Shown piece by piece: positions 42,388 through 50,130 of a stretch of DNA of 64,000 bases. Source of the stretch: Flavobacterium defluvii. GTDB taxonomy: Bacteria > Bacteroidota > Bacteroidia > Flavobacteriales > Flavobacteriaceae. The DNA is taken from assembly GCF_900129555.1 (NCBI RefSeq), contig NZ_FQWC01000007.1, positions 1 to 64,000 on the forward strand, given 5' to 3'. Within the stretch, counting starts at the first letter, position 1. The number at the start of each line of letters is the position of its first letter. The position numbers were made by a program, and so were the translations under genes. The notes under the pieces were generated by a model that worked only from the letters and a program-made list of their open reading frames with translations, made no database searches and had not been told where the DNA came from.

Positions 42388-44559
42388 TTAATTATACTGT
42401 TTTGCACCTTCAACAAGACGTATAAATTCAGCTTTATAGCCTTCACTGTCGTTTGAGTTTCCTTGTTTTGCCAATTTCACAATTTCTTCAGAAGATTTAT
42501 CAGCAATGAGTTTTGAATCTCTCAATTTTAATCCAAACCAGGCCACAGCCGAACTAAATTTCATATCGTCACTTGCTTTCTCTAAAGCAATCGATTTATT
42601 GTCAATTACCTGAACCATTTCGATGCTTTTATCTCCATCTGGTTTTTTGTAACGAAATTTTATCGTTGCCAGTTCACCGCTGTAATTGTTTGAAGTTGTT
42701 TCTGTTTTAGTATATTTTAAATCATCTGGCTGAACGTTTAAATAATCGCTTTTTACACCAGCCGGAATAATTTCATACAAAGCCGTAACGGTATGATTAC
42801 TTCCTAATTCTCCCGCATCAATGGCGTCATTTTTAAAATCTTCCGGACGAAGTTTTCTGTTTTCATAACCAATCAATCGATAGGCCTGAACTTGTTTTGG
42901 GTTAAATTCAATCTGGATTTTTACATCTTTTGCAATGGCAAACATTGAACCTTTGAACTCTTTTCCTAAAAAACGATTTGCTTCCTGAATGTTATCGATA
43001 TAGGCATAATTTCCGTTTCCTTTATCGGCAAGAATTTCCATTTTGCTGTCTTTATAATTTCCCATTCCGTAACCTAAACAAGTTAAGAGAACGCCGGTTT
43101 TTCTTTTTTCTTCAATGAGTTTTTCCATATCAGAATTTGAAGAACTTCCCACATTAAAATCGCCATCAGTTGCCAGAATTACACGATTGTTTCCGCCTTT
43201 TATGAAATTTTCTGCTGCAGTTTTGTAAGCCAGTTCAATTCCTGCTCCACCAGCCGTGCTTCCGCCAGATTGTAAATTATCCAGAGCATCGATAATTGTT
43301 TTTTTCTCATCTCCGGAAGTTGGAGGTAAAACCATTCCTGCAGCTCCTGCATATACTACAATGGCTACTTTATCTTTTGAACGTAATTCGTTTACCAGTA
43401 TTTTCATCGATTGTTTTAACAATGGCAGTTTATTTATGTCGCTCATTGAACCCGAAACATCAATTAAAAAAACAAGATTTGAAGCTGGTAAATCGTCTGT
43501 TGGGATATTTTTTCCCTGTAAACCAATTTTTAGGATTTTGTTTTTTGAGTTCCAAGGTGAATCGCTTACTTCAGTATTAATAGAAAACGGATGTTCGTTT
43601 TTTGGCTGCGGATAAGTATATTTAAAGAAATTTACCATTTCTTCTACACGCACAGCATCTTTTGGAACTTGTTGTCCGTTATTCAAAAAACGTCTGATAT
43701 TGGTATAAGAAGCATTATCAACATCAATAGAAAAAGTAGAAAGCGGAGCCGTTTTTGGACTTTCGAAAGCATTTTCTACAAAAGTATCGTAATCTTCCTG
43801 AGTTGGTTCAACAGGGCGAATAGGAGTAATTTGGTTTAATTTTTTATCCAATTCTTTTTCAGATAGATTTTTGTAAATCTCGTTTTTGGTCGAAATTACT
43901 ACAACACCATTTGAAGCTTTGCTGCCATAAATTGAAGTTGCTGCCGAATCTTTTAAAACCGATACGTTGTCAATATCGTTCGGATTAATTTTTGCCATTT
44001 GATCTGCTTTTATTGTAACTCCGTCGACAATATATAGAGGTTCGTTTTTTTGAGAAACAGATATAATTCCGCGTATTGCCACACTCTGACTTGGACTAGC
44101 CATATATCCAATATTGTTTTGAATCTGAACTCCCATAACTTTTCCTTGAAGTGCTTTAGTAACTGATTTGTCAGCTTTTCTTTTTTCAGAACGTGCATAA
44201 CTTTGATCTTCAGCAGGAGCATCGTTTGAATTATATCCCACTGTAACTACTTCTTGTAATTCAACAATATTACTTTTTAATTTCACATTGATAACATTGG
44301 AATTTTTAACAAAAATAGTTTGAGTATCCATACCTATATAGCTAAAAACAAGAGCATCACCTTTTTTAGCCTGAATAGTATATTTTCCATCAAAATCAGT
44401 TTGGGTATTTTTTTTAGTGCCTTTAATTTGCACCGTAACACCTGGCAGCGCCACATTGGCCTCATCTGAAACAATTCCTGTAATCGTTCTTTCTTGTGCC
44501 ATGGTTACGAAACATATAAGCATAGCAATGGCTGATGAAATAAGTTTTAGACTTTTCAT
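42388..44559 (-). CDS. VWA protein with carboxypeptidase-like and TonB-plug domains
   Basis: A 723-aa exported fusion. Signal peptide 1-21; CarboxypepD-regulatory-like domain about 25-96; TonB plug-like domain about 125-226 (EPLYIVDGV, IDNVSVLKDSAATSIYG, SNGVVVISTK); YfbK-type VWA N-terminal domain about 270-355; VWA domain about 358-535 with an intact MIDAS (DVSGS 367-371, T in GGSTAGG, ATDGD 463-467); C-terminal DUF3520-like domain about 545-720. The 22-strand barrel of a receptor is absent, so it cannot be a transporter. It is the last gene of a three-gene operon with an ECF sigma factor and a membrane protein that also carries a plug-like end. Confidence 0.88.
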   Translation of the reverse strand: MKSLKLISSAIAMLICFVTMAQERTITGIVSDEANVALPGVTVQIKGTKKNTQTDFDGKYTIQAKKGDALVFSYIGMDTQTIFVKNSNVINVKLKSNIVELQEVVTVGYNSNDAPAEDQSYARSEKRKADKSVTKALQGKVMGVQIQNNIGYMASPSQSVAIRGIISVSQKNEPLYIVDGVTIKADQMAKINPNDIDNVSVLKDSAATSIYGSKASNGVVVISTKNEIYKNLSEKELDKKLNQITPIRPVEPTQEDYDTFVENAFESPKTAPLSTFSIDVDNASYTNIRRFLNNGQQVPKDAVRVEEMVNFFKYTYPQPKNEHPFSINTEVSDSPWNSKNKILKIGLQGKNIPTDDLPASNLVFLIDVSGSMSDINKLPLLKQSMKILVNELRSKDKVAIVVYAGAAGMVLPPTSGDEKKTIIDALDNLQSGGSTAGGAGIELAYKTAAENFIKGGNNRVILATDGDFNVGSSSNSDMEKLIEEKRKTGVLLTCLGYGMGNYKDSKMEILADKGNGNYAYIDNIQEANRFLGKEFKGSMFAIAKDVKIQIEFNPKQVQAYRLIGYENRKLRPEDFKNDAIDAGELGSNHTVTALYEIIPAGVKSDYLNVQPDDLKYTKTETTSNNYSGELATIKFRYKKPDGDKSIEMVQVIDNKSIALEKASDDMKFSSAVAWFGLKLRDSKLIADKSSEEIVKLAKQGNSNDSEGYKAEFIRLVEGAKQYN

Positions 44560-44593
44560 GATAATAAGTTTTAAATTAATGTTCGGATTTTTT

Positions 44594-44622
44594 CTTTGTC
44601 AAAGTTTTAAACTTTGACAAAG
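44594..44622. repeat. CTTTG/CAAAG palindrome, copy 3 (perfect)
   Basis: CTTTGTCAAAGTTT, one central T, AAACTTTGACAAAG: a perfect 14-bp dyad inside the operon, 17 bases after the stop of the anti-sigma-like gene and 35 before the VWA gene. Confidence 0.75.
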
Positions 44623-44639
44623 ATGTTTTGTGTTTTTGG

Positions 44640-45614
44640 CTATTTCTTTTGAGCCGGTTTTCCTGTTTTAGTAGTAATTATGACAACTCCTTTTTTTCCT
44701 CTTTCGCCATATTTTGCTGTGGCCTCAAGATCCTGAAGAATTGTTATGGTTTTAATTTCCTGCTCGTTTAATGGTGCGTAGGGACTAGTTGGATTTGAAC
44801 CGAATAAATCATTTTCTGAATAATAAATTCCATCAATAATATATAATGGCTCATCTAAAATTACCAGCGATTCTACATTTTCCGGACTTAGATTAGGAAG
44901 TTCTTTCTGCATCATTTTGTCTCTTTTTGCATCGTCGCTGTGAGCCACTGCATTTCCATTAAGGATTACCAAAGGAGCACTTTTTTTAGCTTTAGGAGCT
45001 TGTAATTCTGCAGAATTAGATTTAAAAGTTTCTCTTTCTATTTTTCGTGAATATCCAGAAACTATATCTACTTTGTCTTTTGCTTTGGAAACTTCCGTAT
45101 CTTCTTCATAATATTCTGGTTCTGCAGCTGCGGGAGCAGGCGCTGCGTCTAGTGCAGGCATTGAATTGTCACTTGATATTATTGCTTCCTCTACTATAAC
45201 GGGAGCTGGAACTTCGTGTATCGCAACTTTCTGCTGCTGCTGAATTTGTTTTTCCAGAATTTTAGCAGCTTCTTCTTTTGAAACCAATTCTGAATCTGAT
45301 GAAACCAAAGCTTTACTTTTTTCTAAATCAGAATTTTTAATTGTTTCTTTTTCAGATTCTGTAACCACAACTTTTGGCGTTTCGATAATTGCTTTTTTGT
45401 TTGTTTTTAAGAACTGATATCCTAAAGAAATTACCAATAAAAGTGAAGCGGCAACGGCAATTTTTTTCCAGAGAGAAATTGTTTTTTTATCTTCTTTTCT
45501 GTCGAGTTTATCTTCTAGGCGCGACCAGACTTTTTCCATTCCCGGAAAATCTTTGGTTTCTGCATTATCCGCAGCTTCCTTAAATCTGTTGAATATTTTA
45601 TCTTGATTGTCCAT
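44640..45614 (-). CDS. Anti-sigma-like membrane protein with plug-like C-terminus
   Basis: A 324-aa single-pass protein. Residues 1-48 are cytoplasmic and helical (FKEAADNAETKDFPGMEKVW), where an anti-sigma factor would bind; one membrane helix lies at about 52-68; then a long low-complexity region rich in Glu, Lys, Ala and Pro (about 75-185). Residues 250-320 repeat the plug signature: EPLYIIDGIYY, IKTITILQDLEATAKYG, KGVVIITTK. The ATG follows the sigma-factor stop by 2 bases. Inference: membrane anti-sigma factor whose outside part resembles, and may imitate or contact, a plug domain of the type found in the VWA protein. Confidence 0.7.
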   Translation of the reverse strand: MDNQDKIFNRFKEAADNAETKDFPGMEKVWSRLEDKLDRKEDKKTISLWKKIAVAASLLLVISLGYQFLKTNKKAIIETPKVVVTESEKETIKNSDLEKSKALVSSDSELVSKEEAAKILEKQIQQQQKVAIHEVPAPVIVEEAIISSDNSMPALDAAPAPAAAEPEYYEEDTEVSKAKDKVDIVSGYSRKIERETFKSNSAELQAPKAKKSAPLVILNGNAVAHSDDAKRDKMMQKELPNLSPENVESLVILDEPLYIIDGIYYSENDLFGSNPTSPYAPLNEQEIKTITILQDLEATAKYGERGKKGVVIITTKTGKPAQKK

Positions 45615-45616
45615 GA

Positions 45617-46153
45617 CTATTTTGCTTTTTGATAATATAATTTACTAACCAGTTCTTTTAGTTTGGTTTTAGCCGCATTTAACTGCGATTTTGAAGTGCC
45701 TTCAGAAATGTTAAGCATTGCAGCTATTTCCTTGTGACCGAAACCTTCAATAACAAAAAGATTAAAAACGGTTTTACAGCCATCAGGAATGTGGTTTAAT
45801 AAATTAAGTAAATCTTCTTCTTCTAATGTGTTCATTTCATCTGTAAAAGGCTGTGAAAGCACTTTTACATCATCAAGATACATGTTGAAATTGGTATTTT
45901 TCTTGATGGAAGCCAAACAGTAATTAACGGCAATTTTTCTAGCCCAGGCTTCAAAGGCTTTTTCTTCCTTTAACTGATCTAATTTTGTGAAGATGGTATA
46001 AAAAGCGTCGGCCAGAGCTTCTTCAATTTCTTCTTCTTTCTTTAGGTATCGTTTGCAAACGCGATACAATTTAGGAGCCATGTGCTCATAAACCTGACGC
46101 TGAGCATCTCGGTTCATTTTTTTGCAGTTAGAAATTAGCGTTTCGTTTATCAC
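45617..46153 (-). CDS. ECF-type sigma-70 factor
   Basis: A 178-aa sigma factor with only regions 2 and 4. Region 2 (about 18-85) has KLYRVCKRYLKKEEEIEEAL, then DAFYTIFTKLDQL and EAWARKIAVNYCLA; region 4 (about 120-172) has IPDGCKTVFNLFVIEGFGHK followed by the HTH EIAAMLNISEGTSKSQLNAA. It heads the operon with the anti-sigma-like protein and the VWA protein, so it probably controls that operon. Confidence 0.93.
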   Translation of the reverse strand: MINETLISNCKKMNRDAQRQVYEHMAPKLYRVCKRYLKKEEEIEEALADAFYTIFTKLDQLKEEKAFEAWARKIAVNYCLASIKKNTNFNMYLDDVKVLSQPFTDEMNTLEEEDLLNLLNHIPDGCKTVFNLFVIEGFGHKEIAAMLNISEGTSKSQLNAAKTKLKELVSKLYYQKAK

Positions 46154-46490
46154 AATGTTGGTCTTTATTTATAAAGAGAGATAAAAAGATAAAAAGGTTG
46201 GGAGAAGGGTGAAAAAAAGTTTTTTTTAAGGTTCAAAGATTCAAAGTAGCATAGGTTCAAAGTTTTATTGTAGAGACGCACCGCAGTGTGTCTAACGTCT
46301 CGTAAATCTACAATTTGTCATCAATCATTTTTACATTCTTTGCAGAGACGCACTACTGTGCGCCTCTACGTTACTACTGGAATCGAAATTTTTTGTGAAC
46401 CTTTGCGAAAAACCTTTGCGAATCTCTGTGTTATAATTTTACCGCAAAGATTCACAAAGGTTTTTCGCAAAGCTGCACAAAGCTAATATC
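46154..46490. repeat. Repeat-filled gap: GAGACGCAC hairpins and GCAAAGG inverted repeat
   Basis: Two GAGACGCAC hairpins, at 46271-46293 (loop CGCA) and 46341-46370 (loop TACT), the first nested in outer arms ATTGTAGA/TCTACAAT (46268-46313). Then an inverted pair of about 40 bases, 46392-46431 and 46442-46482, sharing the core CTTTGCGAAAAACCTTTG. A TTCAAAG string (46232-46262) precedes them. No gene is supported in this gap. Confidence 0.65.
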
Positions 46491-47327
46491 TTATTTAATA
46501 GGCAAACTCAACTTAAAAACCTTAGTTTCCAACAATTCCGTATCATTATCCTCGCAAAGTAAAAACTCAATTTTGTTATTTTCTTTTTTGTAAAAAGTTA
46601 AGCCTTCAAATTTATTAGTAGAAGTTATTTTTTGAGTAAAATCGATTTTCATGGTTTTAAGATCAATTCTTCCAATAAAACTTCCAAGGATTTCGCCATC
46701 ATCATAAGTTGATTTTGTATCTTCGGCAGTAGAAAGAAAATAGATTTTATCTTCAACCAAAACAGCATCGGTAAAACTGGAACGAACGCCTTTTATTTTT
46801 GGCAGTTTATAATTGGTAGCAACTAAAGCAAATTCATCTCCCAAACTTTTAGCATGAATGGTAAAAATGGTGTTTTTGTTTGAAATTCCGTTTCCGCGGT
46901 TGAATAAATACCAGTTTTCTCCATCGAAAATAGCACCTTCAATATTAAAATCTTCTGGTTTTATAGATCCGAAATTCTGCATTACGGCATATAAATCGAC
47001 TAAATTATTTTTCTGTAAAACGGTTTTTGATTTAAGATCAAACTCTATCATTTTATTTCGGTTTTCGGTAGAACCAGAACCAAAAACATAAAGCGTATCA
47101 TTGTGATGTGTAAGAGATTCAAAATCGGGTTTTAAGTTTTTCGGAATATTCTGCGTCGGATTGTCAATTAAAGCATGTTGGCTTAACTGCTGATTCTGCA
47201 TATTGTATTCGTATAGAAATCCGCTGTTGTCGCCAATAATATAAAGTGCATCATTATTGTAAAATAACCCTGATGCAGAACCTATTCCGATGATTTGAAA
47301 TAATATTTCTAAGGTGAATTTTTCCAT
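46491..47327 (-). CDS. Unknown protein, probable beta-propeller
   Basis: A 278-aa protein I do not assign to a named function. It has repeated strand motifs of the type GLFYNNDALYIIGDNSGFLYEY, ESLTHHNDTLYVFGSGS, EGAIFDGENWYLFNRGNG, DAVLVEDKIYFLSTAED and GLTFYKKENNKIEFLLCEDN, consistent with five or more blades of a propeller. No signal peptide. The open frame goes 33 codons further upstream into repeat-like DNA (TTCCGATAACTATCGGAA); ATG 47327 (MEKFTLEILF) is chosen. Divergent from PPK2, with 89 bases between. Confidence 0.6.
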   Translation of the reverse strand: MEKFTLEILFQIIGIGSASGLFYNNDALYIIGDNSGFLYEYNMQNQQLSQHALIDNPTQNIPKNLKPDFESLTHHNDTLYVFGSGSTENRNKMIEFDLKSKTVLQKNNLVDLYAVMQNFGSIKPEDFNIEGAIFDGENWYLFNRGNGISNKNTIFTIHAKSLGDEFALVATNYKLPKIKGVRSSFTDAVLVEDKIYFLSTAEDTKSTYDDGEILGSFIGRIDLKTMKIDFTQKITSTNKFEGLTFYKKENNKIEFLLCEDNDTELLETKVFKLSLPIK

Positions 47328-47416
47328 GAATGTTGTTTTGAAAAGCAATGAATAACAATTCCGATAACTATCGGAACCAGTAAAATTACTATATTTATAA
47401 TACAAAATTTGAAAAT

Positions 47417-48295
47417 ATGAAATCAATAGATCCGAAAGATTTTAAAGTTACAGATAAAATTAAACTGAGTAAACTTCCGACTTTATTAAAAGTTGATGCA
47501 GATGATGACGAAAAAGAAGATAAACTTGAAAAAGTAAAAGAAAAACTGAGTGATTTTCAGGATATAATGTATGCTCACAATAAATATGGAGTTTTGATTT
47601 GTCTGCAGGGAATGGACACTTCAGGAAAAGATAGTTTGATTCGAGAAGTTTTTAAAGAATTTAATCCGCGTGGGGTTGTCGTACATAGTTTTAAAACGCC
47701 AAATTCTACTGAATTAGAACATGATTATTTATGGCGTCATTATATTGCCTTGCCGGAAAAAGGAAAGTTTGCTATTTTTAACCGAACACACTATGAAAAT
47801 GTTTTGGTAACGCGCGTGCATCCTGAATTTATTTTGGCAGAGAATTTACCGGGAATAAATTCTGTTGACGATATTAAACCTAAATTCTGGAAAAACAGAA
47901 TTGAACAAATTAATAATTTTGAAAAACATATCGCCGAAAACGGAACGATTGTCATGAAGTTTTTTCTGCATTTGAGTAAAGACGAACAAAAGAATCGTTT
48001 ATTGCGTCGTTTGGAAGAAGGAAAACACAATTGGAAATTTTCTCCTGGCGATTTAAAAGAGCGTGAACATTGGGATGAATATCAACAATATTATGAAGAA
48101 GCCATAAATGAAACTTCTAAAGAACATGCACCTTGGTATGTAATTCCGGCTGATGATAAAGATATGGCACGTTATATTGTTGCGAAAATTATTTGGGAAG
48201 AAATGAAAAAATACACCGATATTCAGGTTCCCGAACTTCCTAAAGAAATTAAAAACAATTTTGAGACTTATAAGAAGACTTTGGAGAAAAGTTAG
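47417..48295 (+). CDS. Polyphosphate kinase 2 family nucleotide phosphotransferase
   Basis: PPK2 enzyme of 292 aa that uses polyphosphate to phosphorylate AMP, ADP or other nucleotides. Walker A GMDTSGKDSL (about residues 63-72), the HSFKTPNSTELEHDYLWR segment, Walker B-type FNRTHYENVLVTRVHPE and the lid RLLRRLEEGKHNWKFSPGD are all in place. Overall form resembles the class III enzymes of Cytophaga-like bacteria that can make ATP from AMP; this assignment is inferred. TAG stop is followed at once by a 45-base repeat. Confidence 0.9.
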   Translation: MKSIDPKDFKVTDKIKLSKLPTLLKVDADDDEKEDKLEKVKEKLSDFQDIMYAHNKYGVLICLQGMDTSGKDSLIREVFKEFNPRGVVVHSFKTPNSTELEHDYLWRHYIALPEKGKFAIFNRTHYENVLVTRVHPEFILAENLPGINSVDDIKPKFWKNRIEQINNFEKHIAENGTIVMKFFLHLSKDEQKNRLLRRLEEGKHNWKFSPGDLKEREHWDEYQQYYEEAINETSKEHAPWYVIPADDKDMARYIVAKIIWEEMKKYTDIQVPELPKEIKNNFETYKKTLEKS

Positions 48296-48340
48296 TAATT
48301 AGATAATGTGTCAATTTTGATAATGAGATAATTTCTTCAA
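48296..48340 (+). repeat. 45-base direct repeat, copy 1
   Basis: Begins TAATTAGATAATGTGTCAAT and ends GATAATTTCTTCAA. Copy 2 at 51901-51945 is identical at 43 of 45 positions. The two copies bracket the PhoX-like and peroxidase genes. Confidence 0.8.
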
Positions 48341-48344
48341 CACT

Positions 48345-48375
48345 AACCCTACAGGTTTTTAAAATCTGTCGGGTT
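48345..48375. repeat. Decayed CCCGACAGG palindrome
   Basis: AACCCTACAGGTTTTT followed by AAAATCTGTCGGGTT: a copy with mismatches of the perfect palindrome at 58546-58578. Confidence 0.6.
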
Positions 48376-48582
48376 TATTTTTGGTTATTAATTTAAAATT
48401 CTTTTTTTATTTGAATGTTATTCTAAGTTTACGTGTATTTTGTATTACTAAATTAATGTTAATTTTTTTAACTTATAAAGCTGTTTTTTTGAAAAGTCTT
48501 CTTTTTTTGATAATACGAAAGTCATTTTAAGTTAAAGAGTAGGGATTTACTTTGTAAAAAATAAAAACCAAAATTTAGCTAA

Positions 48583-50037
48583 ATGAAACGAATTATTTTA
48601 CCTCTACTAATTTTAGGTTCGGTTATTACATCTTGTAATAATAACGATTCTAAAGATGAAACAGAAACAACAAGCGTTGTATTAAAAGATCAATCTGTAA
48701 CGCCAAGTTTAATAAAGGCACAGACAGGTTTTGAAAATCTGAAAATTTATTCTCTTTTTAGTTCAGATGATGTTTTTGCAGACAGTCCAAACTATGTTTT
48801 TGGAGGTTCTGCAGATGGTTCTGGTTTATTGAAAAATACAGACGGAACTTTTACTTTTTTGGTTAACAATGAAGACAATTTTGCCGTTTCGAGAATTACA
48901 CTTGATAAAACATTCAAACCTGTAAAAGGAGAATATTTATTAAACTCAAGCGGAGGAACATGGAGATTGTGCGGTGCTACAATGGCAACGCTGGCCGAAC
49001 ACGGTTTCGGACCTGTTTACTTAACTTGTGGAGAGTCTGGAGAAGAATCTCGTACACATGCTTTAGATCCTTACGGAAATGCAAGTTCTGCATCAGTTTC
49101 TAAAGAATTAGCAGGTTTTGGACGTTTAAGTGCCGAGAATGCTTTACCATTACGCACTTCTGCTTACAAAGGAAAAACCGTAGTTGTTATTGGCGATGAC
49201 GATTCTGGAACTTATGGAGGACAGGTTTTTATGTATGTATCAAATACAGTGGGTGATTTAACAAACGGTTCTTTGTATATGCTGAAAAGAAACGATGATA
49301 ATCAAAGAGAAAAAGATATGGAGACTGGTAAAACCTATCCGGTATCTTTCGTAAAAATTGATAACCATACTACGCTTACAGGAGCGCAGATTAATGCATC
49401 TGTAAATACTTTAAAAGCAATCAAATTTGGTCGTGTAGAAGATTTAGATTACCGTAAAGGCGGTGCAGCTGCTGATCGCGAATTGTACTTTAATGTTACA
49501 GGACAAGATGTTACCGGAACTAATGCTGATGGTTCAAGAACTAAATACGGCAGAGTTTACAGATTAAATCTTGATGCTGCTGATCCGTTAAAGGGAACTT
49601 TAGAAGTTATTCTTGATGGAGATAACCGTTCTGGAGCTGCTGGTAAATTTCAAAATCCGGATAATATTTGTGTAACAAAAAATTACGTGTACGTTCAGGA
49701 AGATGCTAACGGTTACGGAGATGAAACTCACGACGCATATATCTATCAGTACAATATTGCTACAAAAGATTTAAAAGTGGCCTTAGCATTAGACCACCGT
49801 CGTACAGCAGCAGATGCTGCAAAATATAATGTTGGAGGAACATCTAAATTTGGAAGCTGGGAGTACGGAGCTTTAATAGATGTATCTGAACAATTAGGCA
49901 TTGATGATACTTTTATGCTTAGCATACAGCCACATACCTGGACTGGTGCAAAATATAAAGGTGTTGATGGAGGAACAAACCGTCCTAACGAGCAACAAGC
50001 AAGTCAAATTGTGGTTATTAAAGGTTTAGCAAGATAA
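48583..50037 (+). CDS. PhoX/DUF839-like lipoprotein
   Basis: A 484-aa lipoprotein: signal ending in VITSCNNN gives lipidation at the Cys near residue 17, and a Ser/Asp/Thr-rich linker. The mature part looks like a beta-propeller of the DUF839/PhoX kind, with FTFLVNNEDNFAVSRI, GGTWRLCGATMATLAEHG followed by GPVYLTCGESGEES, VVVIGDDDSGTYGGQ, FGRVEDLDYRKGG and FQNPDNICVTKNYVYVQEDA. PhoX enzymes are Ca/Fe phosphatases, but I cannot confirm the metal ligands, so phosphatase activity is only possible. Likely operon with the peroxidase gene 93 bases on. Confidence 0.55.
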   Translation: MKRIILPLLILGSVITSCNNNDSKDETETTSVVLKDQSVTPSLIKAQTGFENLKIYSLFSSDDVFADSPNYVFGGSADGSGLLKNTDGTFTFLVNNEDNFAVSRITLDKTFKPVKGEYLLNSSGGTWRLCGATMATLAEHGFGPVYLTCGESGEESRTHALDPYGNASSASVSKELAGFGRLSAENALPLRTSAYKGKTVVVIGDDDSGTYGGQVFMYVSNTVGDLTNGSLYMLKRNDDNQREKDMETGKTYPVSFVKIDNHTTLTGAQINASVNTLKAIKFGRVEDLDYRKGGAAADRELYFNVTGQDVTGTNADGSRTKYGRVYRLNLDAADPLKGTLEVILDGDNRSGAAGKFQNPDNICVTKNYVYVQEDANGYGDETHDAYIYQYNIATKDLKVALALDHRRTAADAAKYNVGGTSKFGSWEYGALIDVSEQLGIDDTFMLSIQPHTWTGAKYKGVDGGTNRPNEQQASQIVVIKGLAR

Positions 50038-50130
50038 ATTTTAAGTACCAGAAAAAACAGTTCCACTATTTCAATTTGAAGTAGTGGTTTCTGCTTTTTT
50101 AAATACTCCTCTCTTAATCGTTATTACATC

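Noticed and set aside
42388..44559. TonB-dependent receptor
   Set aside because: Plug signature and carboxypeptidase-like domain are present, but VWA and DUF3520-like domains follow and no outer-membrane barrel strands exist.
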